From: Nitrospira sp.
GTDB taxonomy: Bacteria > Nitrospirota > Nitrospiria > Nitrospirales > Nitrospiraceae
Length of the DNA: 64,000 nucleotides
Direction: 5' to 3'
Assembly: GCA_037045225.1 (NCBI GenBank)
Contig: JBAOHZ010000009.1
Coordinates: 3,830,001-3,894,000, forward strand
Made by a program: the position numbers and the translations under genes. How positions within the stretch are numbered: the stretch's first letter is position 1; every line of letters starts with the position of its first letter. The notes under the pieces were generated by a model, which ran no database searches, had not been told where the DNA came from, and saw only the letters and a program-made list of their open reading frames with translations. Positions 8,632 through 16,710 of this stretch are shown piece after piece.

Positions 8632-9009
8632 ATGACGAAAGCACTTCCTGTAGTGATCGTATTGGTGACGGATGGATGCACGTCCTCAGCTCGGCTCACA
8701 CAGGCGCAACTTCTGCAAAATCATTTCGCGGCATGCCCTGGAAACTATCAGGCTGCCGTGCAAGGGATTATGAGTCAGACACTGTTCGATCCCTGCAGCG
8801 CCGTCTATCGGTACATCTCTGTGGAGAAGTATGTCTGCAAAGGTCAGTTGCGGCATTTGATCATTGTTGACGTAAACGCCAAAAATCGCTTTGGAGGCTA
8901 TGTCGGCGAGCATTTCTACCATTTCATGTGTTTTCCGAATAGGTCGATTCGAGGGGTGAATCAATGGGCGACAGGATTCGCCGTCGGCATCAAAGATATC
9001 GAAGATTAG
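8632..9009 (+). CDS. Small exported protein, possible lipoprotein
   Basis: 125 residues from the ATG at 8632, preceded by GGTGGAGA. The first 15 residues are hydrophobic and end in TDGC, an imperfect lipobox, so export with possible lipidation is likely. The remainder has three more cysteines and aromatic-rich strands (YRYISVEKYVC, GEHFYHFMCF), suggesting a small beta-rich fold. I do not recognise a family. It lies 89 bases after the transglutaminase-like gene on the same strand and ends before a strong hairpin at 9238. Confidence 0.5.
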   Translation: MTKALPVVIVLVTDGCTSSARLTQAQLLQNHFAACPGNYQAAVQGIMSQTLFDPCSAVYRYISVEKYVCKGQLRHLIIVDVNAKNRFGGYVGEHFYHFMCFPNRSIRGVNQWATGFAVGIKDIED

Positions 9010-9237
9010 GTCGCCCGATGAAGTTGTCACCGACATGAGAGAGAACCAGAGAGGAGTGTCACCAGGAAGCCGACGAATGCACGAGTCGCAGTCGCACAAC
9101 GAATCAAAACCCTGCTTATGACCAGCAGAGTAAACAAGTTTATTATTCGGGTTGATTGCCACGACATTGAAAGTAAACGACTTTATTGCTGTTTACACGT
9201 AGTATCCTAAGACAACCAACGTCGCGTGAGCCTGAAC

Positions 9238-9271
9238 CGAGGGGGACGCAGCTGAGGCTGCATCCCCCTCG
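9238..9271 (+). terminator. Strong hairpin between convergent genes
   Basis: CGAGGGGGA at 9238-9246 pairs with TCCCCCTCG at 9263-9271, and inside it GCAGC pairs with GCTGC around a TGAG loop, with a single C/A mismatch. TTGTTTGTG follows on the plus strand. It lies between the plus-strand gene ending at 9009 and the minus-strand gene ending at 9354. It is probably the end of the former and may serve both. The rest of 9010-9353 holds no gene that I can see. Confidence 0.75.
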
Positions 9272-9353
9272 TTGTTTGTGCTCGGTGTCTGGCAAACGCA
9301 GTTGATGACACGGTCGTCCCGGGAGGGGCGAGCTGTTTCGCGAGTGAGGCACC

Positions 9354-10244
9354 TCACTCGAGGAGGGAGTCGACGAGGGCCTGAATGGTCAGCGGCGCAT
9401 TGCCTTCCGCCCGGTTGTTGACCAGCACATAGGTGGTTCGATTTTCTCGAGTGGCTTGTCGAACGAGCCGTACCGTGTCCTGTCGCATCTCCGGCAACTC
9501 ACCCACAATCCTGTTGTAGGGTTCGGCGCGTGTCTTTGCCGCTTCATGCGTCATCTTGAGCGGGGTCTGGAGACGATATACGCTGAACGGTGCGGTGTAG
9601 GTCCCCATTCGCTGATGTTGTTCGGCGAGAGACGGCATGAAGGACCAGTGATTGTAGACATGCGCTACGCCATGGCGGCTGAGCACCTCGTGGTACTGAG
9701 GGCCCAGCAATCCGGCATTCCGGATTTCAACGGCATACCGGAAGTTTTTCGGAAGGCGCGCGAAGAATCCGTCCAGCCCGGTACAGAATTCCTCAATGGA
9801 CAGCCCGTGGCGTTGAAACTCGAACAAGAATGGGCCGGTGTGCGGCCCAAATTGCGCATCGCGATAGGGCTGGAGGACAAGTTTGAGGAAGGCGTCCGCG
9901 TTTAGAAAGTTCGGATTCCGCTGTCCGGCTTTGATTCCATACCGAGGATGTGAGGCATAGGTGGGGATGGTAATCTCCTCCCAGACCTTGGCGCACATTT
10001 CAAAGTCTTCCGGGATCTGCGTCAGGTAGCGTGTGAGCTGGTTGGCCGTGGGAGGCCGGTAAAACGTCGCATCGTTCCCCACGGTGCGAAAGAGTGGCTC
10101 GCCGTTGTAGCGGTACTGACAGTATTCCCCGAGACAGTCTCGAGTGAAGCCGGTTTTCGTATAGGTGCGGGTATAGATCTGCCCCTTCCAGCCTTCATAG
10201 GTCCAGGTGGAGGTGCCGAAGCGGATCAGGGGAGAAGGTGTCAT
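9354..10244 (-). CDS. DUF72 (YecE-like) TIM-barrel protein
   Basis: 296 residues from the ATG at 10244; the frame extends to 10280 but MTPSPLIRFGTSTWTYEGW begins at the usual DUF72 start. Typical DUF72 marks are the opening IRFGTSTWTYEGWKG, TFYRPP, EIRN near the middle (VEIRNAGLL), and the late strand TTYVLVNNRAEGNAPL. The family adopts a TIM-barrel fold; its biochemical role is not established. The first 50 bases overlap the end of dnaE2, so it is translationally coupled and part of the imu operon, which suggests a link with damage tolerance. It is the last gene of that operon. Confidence 0.8.
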   Translation of the reverse strand: MTPSPLIRFGTSTWTYEGWKGQIYTRTYTKTGFTRDCLGEYCQYRYNGEPLFRTVGNDATFYRPPTANQLTRYLTQIPEDFEMCAKVWEEITIPTYASHPRYGIKAGQRNPNFLNADAFLKLVLQPYRDAQFGPHTGPFLFEFQRHGLSIEEFCTGLDGFFARLPKNFRYAVEIRNAGLLGPQYHEVLSRHGVAHVYNHWSFMPSLAEQHQRMGTYTAPFSVYRLQTPLKMTHEAAKTRAEPYNRIVGELPEMRQDTVRLVRQATRENRTTYVLVNNRAEGNAPLTIQALVDSLLE

Positions 10245-13200
10245 GTTGCTCAGTGTACGGTTCTGGCGCGTCCGCCTCAAGTGAGATGGTGTCCTCCGCG
10301 TCGGGAGCGGATAAGGGGCGAAGTCGTGTGACCGTCACCGTGACGGTGGCAAAATGTTCTTCCACCACACCGGTGACGAGGTAGGCCTGATCTGAGGCGA
10401 GGAGGTGGCAGTATCGCCGGTAGGTCTCGGGGAAAAAGGTCGCATCATAGAGACTGGTCTGGTCCTCGAAGGTGACGAACTCCATTGGCTCGCCTTTCTT
10501 CGTGGAGACGATTTTTTCCGTCACCATCCAACCGAGAAGGGTGACTTCTTTCCCGACATGCTGTGCCAGGTCTCGTGCCGGGAGGTGCGGCAGGCTAGCG
10601 ACCACGTCGGTGAAGAGTTCCAGTGGATGCCTGCTCAGAGGAAAGCCGAACAGCTCCAGCTCCTGGCCGAGCTTCTGTTGAGCCGAGTACTCCGGTGGAA
10701 TCGGCAGATACCCGATGGGTTTCTCTGACTGGGCGGCGAAGAGCCTCCAGATCAGCGCCGGTCGGGTCAGTTCTCCGGCAATGGCATCGAAGCAGCCCGC
10801 TTTGATGAGCAACGTGGCCTGAGCGATCTCGGGTTTCAGTCGGTCGAGAAAATCCTGTAGCGAGCGGTAGGCGCCGTGATCCTGTCGTTCCGTGACGATC
10901 CTTTGGGCGAACTCTTTGCGCAGGGCTTTGATCTGCATCAAGCCGACCCGGACGGCCCGACTCGATCCACGATAGGCCCAGTCGCTGGCGTTGATGTCCG
11001 GTGGAAGGATCGTGAGCCCCATGCGCCGTCCTTCCGACAGATAGGCGAAAGCCGAATAATACCCGCCTTGATTACTGATGACGGCGGCGAGGAACTCGGC
11101 CGGATAATGGGCCCGCAGGTAGGCCGATTTGAAAGACACCTGGGCGTAGCTCGCGGAATGCGGTTTACAGAAACTGTACCCGGCGAAGCTCATCATCATG
11201 GCCCAGACGTGGTCCACCACCGGTCGCGAGATATGCCGGACCGCCGCGCCGGCGTAAAACTGCCGCTGATAATCTCGCAGTTGCCGTTCCTTGTGCTTCT
11301 TGCTGAGGACCTTGCGCAGTTGATCGCCGTCGTGCACGGAGAAGCCGCCCAAGGCCACCGCCACTTTCATCACATCTTCCTGATAGACCATGATTCCGTG
11401 TGTCTCGGCCAAGACCTCATCCAGTAAGGGATGCCATGAGCGGTAGGGGTGGCCGTGGGATCGACGGACAAACTCATCGGCATAGACATTGGCGGCGGGA
11501 CGGATGATGGACGACACGGCCACCAGATACTCAAAGACATCCGCCAGAACCCGACGTGCCTGCGGCATGGTCGTCCACAGTTTTTTGAGCAGGAGTCTGG
11601 TTGCCGGAGACTCGACATAGAAACAGCCCATTGTATCCCCGCGGCGGATCACTTCCTGCGTGACCGGATCGCTGATCGGATCCCAGAGCACGTAGTCGAT
11701 CAGGCGGCCGGTGTTGTGGTGGATGGCAGCCAGGGCATCACGAATGACGGCGAGAGACCGATTGCCGAGCAGGTCGATTTTGACCAGTCCCGCATCTTCG
11801 GCCTGGTCCTTCTCCCATTGAATGACAGGCCAGCCGGATGCAGAGGTTTCTACCGGAACATACCGGCGGATCTCATCCGGGACTAAAATCACTCCGCCTG
11901 GGTGGAGGCTGAGATGGCGGAAGTGTCCCTGTAGTTGTCCGGCCCGGAAGAGAATGTCCGGCCAAGGTGGGCGCAATTGTAGGGCGCGACAGACTTCGCT
12001 TGCCCAGGTTTGCAAGGTTGAAGCCGCGGTCACGTCGACGAAATTGGCGCGCCGGTGGAGCAGATCCAGCGTCTTGCCGATCTCAGCGGCCGGCAGACCG
12101 TAGACCTTGGCGATCTCGCGCATGGCTGCGCGTGCGGCCAGGGTATTTTGATTGGCGACCATGGCCGCCTGTTTCGCGCCGTATCGCGCAAAGACCCATT
12201 CGAGAATTTTCGGACGTTCGTCCCATGGAAAGTCGATGTCGATATCTGGCGGGTCATGCCGGCCGGGGTTCAGGAAACGCTCGAACAGCAGATTATGTCG
12301 AATCGGATCGACATGGGTGATGCCGAGACAATAAGAGACGATCGAGGCGGCCGCGGACCCTCGTCCACACGTGCGAGGCGCTTGTCGGACAATTTCCTCG
12401 ACCACCAGAAAGTAGTCGGCATAACGTTTGTCTCGAATGACCGTTAGCTCTGCTTCGATCTGCTGCCGTACGGTCTCGGACAGCGTGCCATAACGCCGCT
12501 GTGCACCCTCATAGGTCTTCGTTCGTAACGATTCACATGCGGCTTCTGCCGAAAGCTGGCGGAACGAGGGGAAGATCGTTTCTTTGAAGGTCCAGTCGGT
12601 GAAACAGTCGTCAGCAATGCGCCGGCTGTTTGTCAGCGCTTCCGGCACATGCGGCAGATATCGCGCAATGACTGTCGGCGGCATGAGCCAATGAGATGGT
12701 GCACAACAGCGCTCCGGCCGGAGTCGGGACACTGTCGTGTTCTCGGCGATGGCGCGCAGCAGACGATGTGTCTCGAAATCGGCAGGAGAAAGAAATGCAG
12801 CGCGAGTGGTGGCCACCGGCGGCAGCCCGTTGCCTCGGCTGAACGTGAGGGCCTTCTGGATGTCTGATCCTGGCGTGAGTTCGACATACACATCTTCCGG
12901 AGAGTCTTTGCGCCAGGCTCTTAGCGCTGACAGGTCGTCGGACAGAATGATCAGCCCGGCTCGATAACGTGTTACGTCCGCGATGAAATCGAAAGCGCTT
13001 TCCTCGTGACGAGCGGATAGAAGACGGCAGAGATTCGCATAACCGGCCGGCGTTTTAGCCAACAGTACCGCCCGGTGCGCCTGATGAATGAGTTCGGCCC
13101 CGAGGATCGGTTTCAGGCCCGTCTGTTGCGCGACCTTCAGAAACCGGATGGCTCCATACAGCCCATTGGTATCGGTGAGGGCAAGTCTGTCCTGCCGTTG

Positions 13201-13296
13201 TGTACGAGCGGCCTCGCAAAGAGCTTCAAGCGTCGGGATACCCCACATGGGTGAATAGGATGAATGGGTGTGGAGATGTACGAAGGCGGACGACAT
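10195..13296 (-). CDS. dnaE2: Error-prone DNA polymerase III alpha subunit DnaE2 (ImuC)
   Basis: 1033 residues, normal for DnaE2. The PHP domain at the start has HLHTHSSYS (residues 7-15). The palm has CGRGSAAASIVSYCLG and the acidic catalytic motif PDIDIDFPWDER. A helix-hairpin-helix region and a C-terminal OB fold (VTLLGWMVTEK, about residue 930) follow. DnaE2 carries out translesion synthesis across damaged DNA, recruited to the sliding clamp by ImuB, and causes damage-induced mutations. Its ATG directly follows the imuB TGA with no gap, and the RBS GGAGGG lies inside the imuB end. Expression is therefore tied to the operon headed by the LexA-like gene at 15058. It is distinguished from replicative DnaE by its length (about 1030 versus 1160) and context. 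Confidence 0.95.
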   Translation of the reverse strand: MSSAFVHLHTHSSYSPMWGIPTLEALCEAARTQRQDRLALTDTNGLYGAIRFLKVAQQTGLKPILGAELIHQAHRAVLLAKTPAGYANLCRLLSARHEESAFDFIADVTRYRAGLIILSDDLSALRAWRKDSPEDVYVELTPGSDIQKALTFSRGNGLPPVATTRAAFLSPADFETHRLLRAIAENTTVSRLRPERCCAPSHWLMPPTVIARYLPHVPEALTNSRRIADDCFTDWTFKETIFPSFRQLSAEAACESLRTKTYEGAQRRYGTLSETVRQQIEAELTVIRDKRYADYFLVVEEIVRQAPRTCGRGSAAASIVSYCLGITHVDPIRHNLLFERFLNPGRHDPPDIDIDFPWDERPKILEWVFARYGAKQAAMVANQNTLAARAAMREIAKVYGLPAAEIGKTLDLLHRRANFVDVTAASTLQTWASEVCRALQLRPPWPDILFRAGQLQGHFRHLSLHPGGVILVPDEIRRYVPVETSASGWPVIQWEKDQAEDAGLVKIDLLGNRSLAVIRDALAAIHHNTGRLIDYVLWDPISDPVTQEVIRRGDTMGCFYVESPATRLLLKKLWTTMPQARRVLADVFEYLVAVSSIIRPAANVYADEFVRRSHGHPYRSWHPLLDEVLAETHGIMVYQEDVMKVAVALGGFSVHDGDQLRKVLSKKHKERQLRDYQRQFYAGAAVRHISRPVVDHVWAMMMSFAGYSFCKPHSASYAQVSFKSAYLRAHYPAEFLAAVISNQGGYYSAFAYLSEGRRMGLTILPPDINASDWAYRGSSRAVRVGLMQIKALRKEFAQRIVTERQDHGAYRSLQDFLDRLKPEIAQATLLIKAGCFDAIAGELTRPALIWRLFAAQSEKPIGYLPIPPEYSAQQKLGQELELFGFPLSRHPLELFTDVVASLPHLPARDLAQHVGKEVTLLGWMVTEKIVSTKKGEPMEFVTFEDQTSLYDATFFPETYRRYCHLLASDQAYLVTGVVEEHFATVTVTVTRLRPLSAPDAEDTISLEADAPEPYTEQHDTFSPDPLRHLHLDL

Positions 13297-14481
13297 TCAC
13301 TGCGCCCTCCCATAACGAATCGCCTGTTCGCCGAACCGCTGATGCAGGTGATCGAGGGCGACGGCAAGACGCCGGCTCCGGTCGCGATCCCGTTGCTCCT
13401 CCGGTGGCCGTTCCTCGAACAGCGATCCCTGTTCGGCAAAGCCGGTGAGGTCGGTCACGGTGACCGTCATCCTCCGAAGACGGATACGCCGCCGGAAGGC
13501 GCGTTGAAAGAGCCCCTGGAGTAAGCCGGAGAGATCGATCTCCCAGCAGGTGTCCGGGATCACCCGCGTCTTTGTTGTCACCTCCCGATGATCGCTGTGG
13601 CGAAGGGTTAAGGCGAGTCCGCCACACATCCGGCGCTGGCTGCGGAGGGTACGACAGAGTCGTTGTAGGCTATTTGCGAGCCGACCCTGGAGCCGTGCAT
13701 CGTCCACCTCATCGGGGTTGAGGGTGGTGGTGTCGTTCAGGACCGGATGGGCGACCGGCGGACGAACCGGCGTTGGGTCGATGCCCTGCGCCCATCGAGA
13801 CAGCTGCCCGGCATAGGTGCCCAGTGCTACTTCGAGGGCGTCGAGCGGGCTGTCCGCCACATCTCCCAGGGAACGCAAATTGAGATCATCTAATCGCTTC
13901 AGCACTGTGCGCATGCAGGGCCGGTGTACGCCGGGCAAGGCTCGAATTGAAAGAGGGGACATGAACAGGCGTTCCGATCCCGAGCGGACATCGTAGAGTT
14001 CGGAGGGTTCCACCAGCGTCGCGGCTGTCTGTGCGACGAGTTTATTGGTGCCCACGCCGGCCACGCCTTCGAGGTGACACTGCGTGAGGACCTCCGCCTG
14101 GATCTTCGCCATCACATCACAGGTTGACCCAAAGAGGCGTGTGGTACCGGTGAGGTCCATCAGGAGAGACCCGGGGAGAAAGGGTTCCCAGGTCGGGGCA
14201 TACCGCTGAATGACACCGAGGATCGAATGGTTGGCCGTGGCAACCTGACGGGGATTCGGGGGACTAACATGCAAGGACGGGCAGAGGCGGCGCGCCTGGT
14301 CGAGTAACATGCCGACGTGGAGGCCGTCTCGTTCAGCCTCAGGAGAGACCTCACAGAGAAGCGCACGAGGACTGTCGACCGTGGCGACCGCGAGCGGACG
14401 CGTCCGGAGTGATGGATGCCTTAACCGCGCCAGTGCGATTTCCAGAGAGGGGATGGCAAAGCAGACAATCTGACGATCCAT
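13297..14481 (-). CDS. imuB: ImuB, catalytically inactive Y-family polymerase adaptor
   Basis: 394 residues with the overall Y-family layout (LLCEVSPEAERDGLHVGM, then GVAGVGTNKLVAQTAA). The two acidic motifs that hold the metal ions in active enzymes are gone: the first strand reads VCFAIPSLE and the second SLLMDLTGT. This is the known ImuB pattern: the protein does not polymerise but bridges DnaE2 to the beta clamp. A clamp-binding-like motif QGSLF occurs near residue 353. It lies between the LexA-like gene (31-base gap) and dnaE2 (no gap). No imuA gene is present in the operon. Confidence 0.9.
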   Translation of the reverse strand: MDRQIVCFAIPSLEIALARLRHPSLRTRPLAVATVDSPRALLCEVSPEAERDGLHVGMLLDQARRLCPSLHVSPPNPRQVATANHSILGVIQRYAPTWEPFLPGSLLMDLTGTTRLFGSTCDVMAKIQAEVLTQCHLEGVAGVGTNKLVAQTAATLVEPSELYDVRSGSERLFMSPLSIRALPGVHRPCMRTVLKRLDDLNLRSLGDVADSPLDALEVALGTYAGQLSRWAQGIDPTPVRPPVAHPVLNDTTTLNPDEVDDARLQGRLANSLQRLCRTLRSQRRMCGGLALTLRHSDHREVTTKTRVIPDTCWEIDLSGLLQGLFQRAFRRRIRLRRMTVTVTDLTGFAEQGSLFEERPPEEQRDRDRSRRLAVALDHLHQRFGEQAIRYGRAQ

Positions 14482-14512
14482 GGCATTCGCTCACGCGGTC
14501 TGATGCGCGCAC

Positions 14513-15058
14513 CTAGCGTTTCAGATGCCGGATTACGCCGACGACGATGCCCTCGATATGGAAGCTGTCGGTTTCGTGCACCAGGATGGGTGTCATGGCT
14601 TCATTGGCCGGGTGCAATTCAATCGCGCCGGCTTTGCGGTGATATGTCTTGATCGTGGCCTCGCCGTTCAAAAGGGCAATCACAGTTTGGCCGTTTCGAG
14701 CCACATTCTGTTTTTGTACGACGACCACATCGCCGGGGAGAATGCCGTCGTCGCGCATGGAGGTTCCCTTGACCCGTAAGGCAAAGGTTTCTCCTCGCCC
14801 GAGCATGCTCTTGGGGACCTCAATACGTTCGGTTTGCGGGATGGGTTCGATGGGATCGCCTGCAGCCACAATCCCGACGAGTGGAATCCGGGATGATTGT
14901 CCGATGGACTGCAGAGCCACCTCGACGACGCCGGGGATTGTGCGTGTCCCGCCTTCATACCGAGCAATGGCGAGCCGCTTGCGTTTGAGCTGATCCGCAA
15001 GGGCTTGTTGAGTGAGGCCCAGAGCCAGTCTGGTGCGTTTGAATTCTTCAGGCGTCAT
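14513..15058 (-). CDS. LexA-like repressor (Cro/CI-type HTH plus S24 self-cleaving peptidase)
   Basis: 181 residues. Residues about 1-55 are a Cro/CI-type helix-turn-helix (LGLTQQALADQL), not the winged helix of classical LexA. From about residue 58 it is a LexA/UmuD-type S24 peptidase. The Ala-Gly cleavage bond sits in VAAGDP, the catalytic Ser in VKGTSMRDDGILPGD and the catalytic Lys in EATIKTY. In this family RecA-ssDNA filaments trigger self-cleavage, so the protein should repress the imu operon until DNA is damaged. The start at 15058 is the only sensible one because the HTH begins at once. The ATG lies inside a perfect inverted repeat (15054-15078) that also covers the -10 box, which indicates self-repression and a nearly leaderless mRNA. 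Confidence 0.88.
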   Translation of the reverse strand: MTPEEFKRTRLALGLTQQALADQLKRKRLAIARYEGGTRTIPGVVEVALQSIGQSSRIPLVGIVAAGDPIEPIPQTERIEVPKSMLGRGETFALRVKGTSMRDDGILPGDVVVVQKQNVARNGQTVIALLNGEATIKTYHRKAGAIELHPANEAMTPILVHETDSFHIEGIVVGVIRHLKR

Positions 15059-15078
15059 GTATCCAATGGATACATGAC
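15054..15078 (-). promoter_or_regulatory. Operator: perfect 11-bp inverted repeat over the LexA-like start and -10 box
   Basis: Arm GTCATGTATCC (15054-15064), spacer AAT, and its exact reverse complement GGATACATGAC (15068-15078). It overlaps both the start codon (15056-15058) of the LexA-like gene and the proposed -10 hexamer (15067-15072). Its symmetry suits a dimeric HTH repressor, most simply the protein encoded right there. Confidence 0.8.
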
Positions 15079-15095
15079 AGGATTGCTTCTGTCAA
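15067..15095 (-). promoter_or_regulatory. Sigma-70-type promoter of the imu operon
   Basis: On the minus strand a perfect -35 TTGACA (15095-15090) is followed by 17 bases and TATCCA (15072-15067), a fair -10. Transcription would begin near 15060, about 2 bases before the ATG at 15058. The message would then have essentially no leader. The -10 lies inside the inverted repeat, so bound repressor would block polymerase. Confidence 0.6.
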
Positions 15096-15472
15096 TGGTG
15101 GGTGGTCCATTCCCAGAGCCAGAGGGGCGGAAGCTTGTGCGGGACAAATCGTCTTGGAAGCCGTATAAGGCTTGGAGGTTCCACATGTCCTGTCAAGATA
15201 AGCCACTCAGTCCAAATAGCAAGAACCGGAAGCAGGATGCCGGTGCCCGGAGTGGCACAAGCCACCCGCGCATTACGGAATGGATGGGGAGATCGGGTAC
15301 ATATGGTTGGATGGCTGGGTTTGAAGATATCTTGATATGAACGGTTACCGGAAAGTTTGAACCGGTGCAGATTATTTCAAGCTCATGACTCATTGTGCCG
15401 GCGCTTGCAAAAGCCCGGGCGCACTCGAGGGAGGGGGTGTCGAAAACTCCCCCCCGCAGACTTCCGAACCAG
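15096..15472. other. Intergenic stretch without a supported gene
   Basis: Frames here (for example a plus-strand frame to 15340) lack an RBS and run antisense through the LexA-like gene. G- and C-rich runs near 15430-15455, on the minus strand, lie just past the lipoprotein gene that ends at 15473 and could form a weak terminator. I see nothing else. Confidence 0.45.
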
Positions 15473-16252
15473 CTACTTCGGCGCTTCGGTCACCGCGGTG
15501 AGCGAGATGTCAGGCCCTGATTCCCGTCCAAAAAACTGTCTCCACAGATAGTCGGCGCAGGCATCTGCTAAAGTCTGTATCCCCGCTTTCACGGCTATAC
15601 CGCGGTCATCTCCAGAAATGTCGACATGAGCCAGCTTTGGAGTCAAGGAATCGTCCTTCGTATATTCGCAGGTCCCTTGCCAAAGAGTTTTTTGATCGTC
15701 AAGTCGGATCAATCGGGCCCGTCCAGTGTAGGATGGGCGATAGGTAATCGTTTCAAATGAAAATCCGCCCACGATGATCGGATCGACGCTCCATCGTTCC
15801 GTTTTGAAGTCGATCACGTAGCCTTCGCCAAATTGCTGCTGAAGCTTTTGTGAGCTGTCATTTTTTGCGAGATGGGATCCCCCCACTGCCGTGAGCTTGA
15901 GCTCTCGTTGCCATGCAGCAATGAACCGATTTTCTACTTGCGTGATGGGATCGAGAAGTTGAGCGGACGAGATGAATTTCGCTCCGACCTCTTTGGCGTC
16001 CGCCTGCTGCATCCCACCCTCGATCGCGGCACCGATCAATCCAAACATGCTTAAAGCCGTCGTGCGTGTTTTCGGTTCTCCCGTCCAAATCATAAACTGT
16101 TCAGGATCATAGTGAACAACTGCCACCTTGGCATTCCCTGTTAAATCAGAAATGGCCTCAGATGGTGCAGGCAGCCGAGTCGTGCTACAGCCTGCTAAGA
16201 ACATCAGAGTGAGGACGCCTAGTATCGGGTTGATTCGCAGGCGGAACATCAT
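15473..16252 (-). CDS. Lipoprotein of unknown function
   Basis: 259 residues. A hydrophobic N-terminus ends in the lipobox FLAGC (Cys near residue 22), so it is a lipoprotein. The mature part has alternating strands and helices: KVAVVHYDPEQFMIW, a helix AAIEGGMQQADAKEVGAKF, GYVIDFKTERWSV, YTGRARLIRLDD and LWQGTCEY. This is reminiscent of exported proteins that take part in envelope assembly, but I recognise no family. The start at 16252 has AAAGG upstream; a second ATG follows directly. It is followed 28 bases upstream (in its own direction, before it) by another lipoprotein gene, and both probably share a transcript starting near 17445. Confidence 0.65.
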   Translation of the reverse strand: MMFRLRINPILGVLTLMFLAGCSTTRLPAPSEAISDLTGNAKVAVVHYDPEQFMIWTGEPKTRTTALSMFGLIGAAIEGGMQQADAKEVGAKFISSAQLLDPITQVENRFIAAWQRELKLTAVGGSHLAKNDSSQKLQQQFGEGYVIDFKTERWSVDPIIVGGFSFETITYRPSYTGRARLIRLDDQKTLWQGTCEYTKDDSLTPKLAHVDISGDDRGIAVKAGIQTLADACADYLWRQFFGRESGPDISLTAVTEAPK

Positions 16253-16280
16253 TCTATGGCCTTTCGCAAAGGTGTTTCAT

Positions 16281-16652
16281 TTATTTGTATTTCACGGCAA
16301 TGCCGCTCACTGATGTGCAGGTGAAGCTATAGATATTGTAGATTGGGATAAAGCCATACAGGCTGGTCGAGACGGTTACATTGATCAATGCATCGCCACC
16401 TTTTTGACTGAGTGCCTCGTCCACAGCTGTTGAGAAACTGGAATCACCGAATGGAATGATGGCAAGGATGAAGTGACGACAGCCTGATCCTTCCACCGGC
16501 CCAAGTTCCTCAAAACTCACCCCCGACTTAAGCCTATCGGCATTATTGGCTGAAGGTTTCGTGACAATGCCTAAGTTTCCAACCGACGTACAACCAGTTA
16601 TCAAAGCAGTCCCAAGAACAAGAAGTGCGCACAATCTGGATGAGTGTTTCAT
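16281..16652 (-). CDS. Small TRL-like lipoprotein
   Basis: 123 residues from the ATG at 16652, chosen because GGAGG lies about 7 bases upstream and a lipoprotein signal follows (LLVLGTALITGC). The mature region matches my memory of the TRL-like family: a glycine-rich start, FILAIIPFGDSSFSTAVDEAL, GGDALINVTV and a final strand FTCTSVSGIAVKYK. No function is known for this family. It lies between the outer-membrane barrel gene and the larger lipoprotein gene on the same strand. Confidence 0.6.
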   Translation of the reverse strand: MKHSSRLCALLVLGTALITGCTSVGNLGIVTKPSANNADRLKSGVSFEELGPVEGSGCRHFILAIIPFGDSSFSTAVDEALSQKGGDALINVTVSTSLYGFIPIYNIYSFTCTSVSGIAVKYK

Positions 16653-16710
16653 ACGGCCTCCGGTGTGAATCAATGTGCTGGCTGTCTTCATAATCCCTCT
16701 ACTAGGCGGG

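Noticed and set aside
10405..12893. Several long plus-strand frames opposite dnaE2
   Set aside because: They are antisense shadows of a high-GC gene; dnaE2 is complete with all motifs.
15250..15272. TGGCAC at about 15253 as a sigma-54 site
   Set aside because: No GC at the -12 distance and no gene begins downstream on that strand.
14897..15340. 147-residue plus-strand frame crossing the LexA-like start and the gap beyond
   Set aside because: Runs antisense through the repressor and operator, no RBS, no family features.
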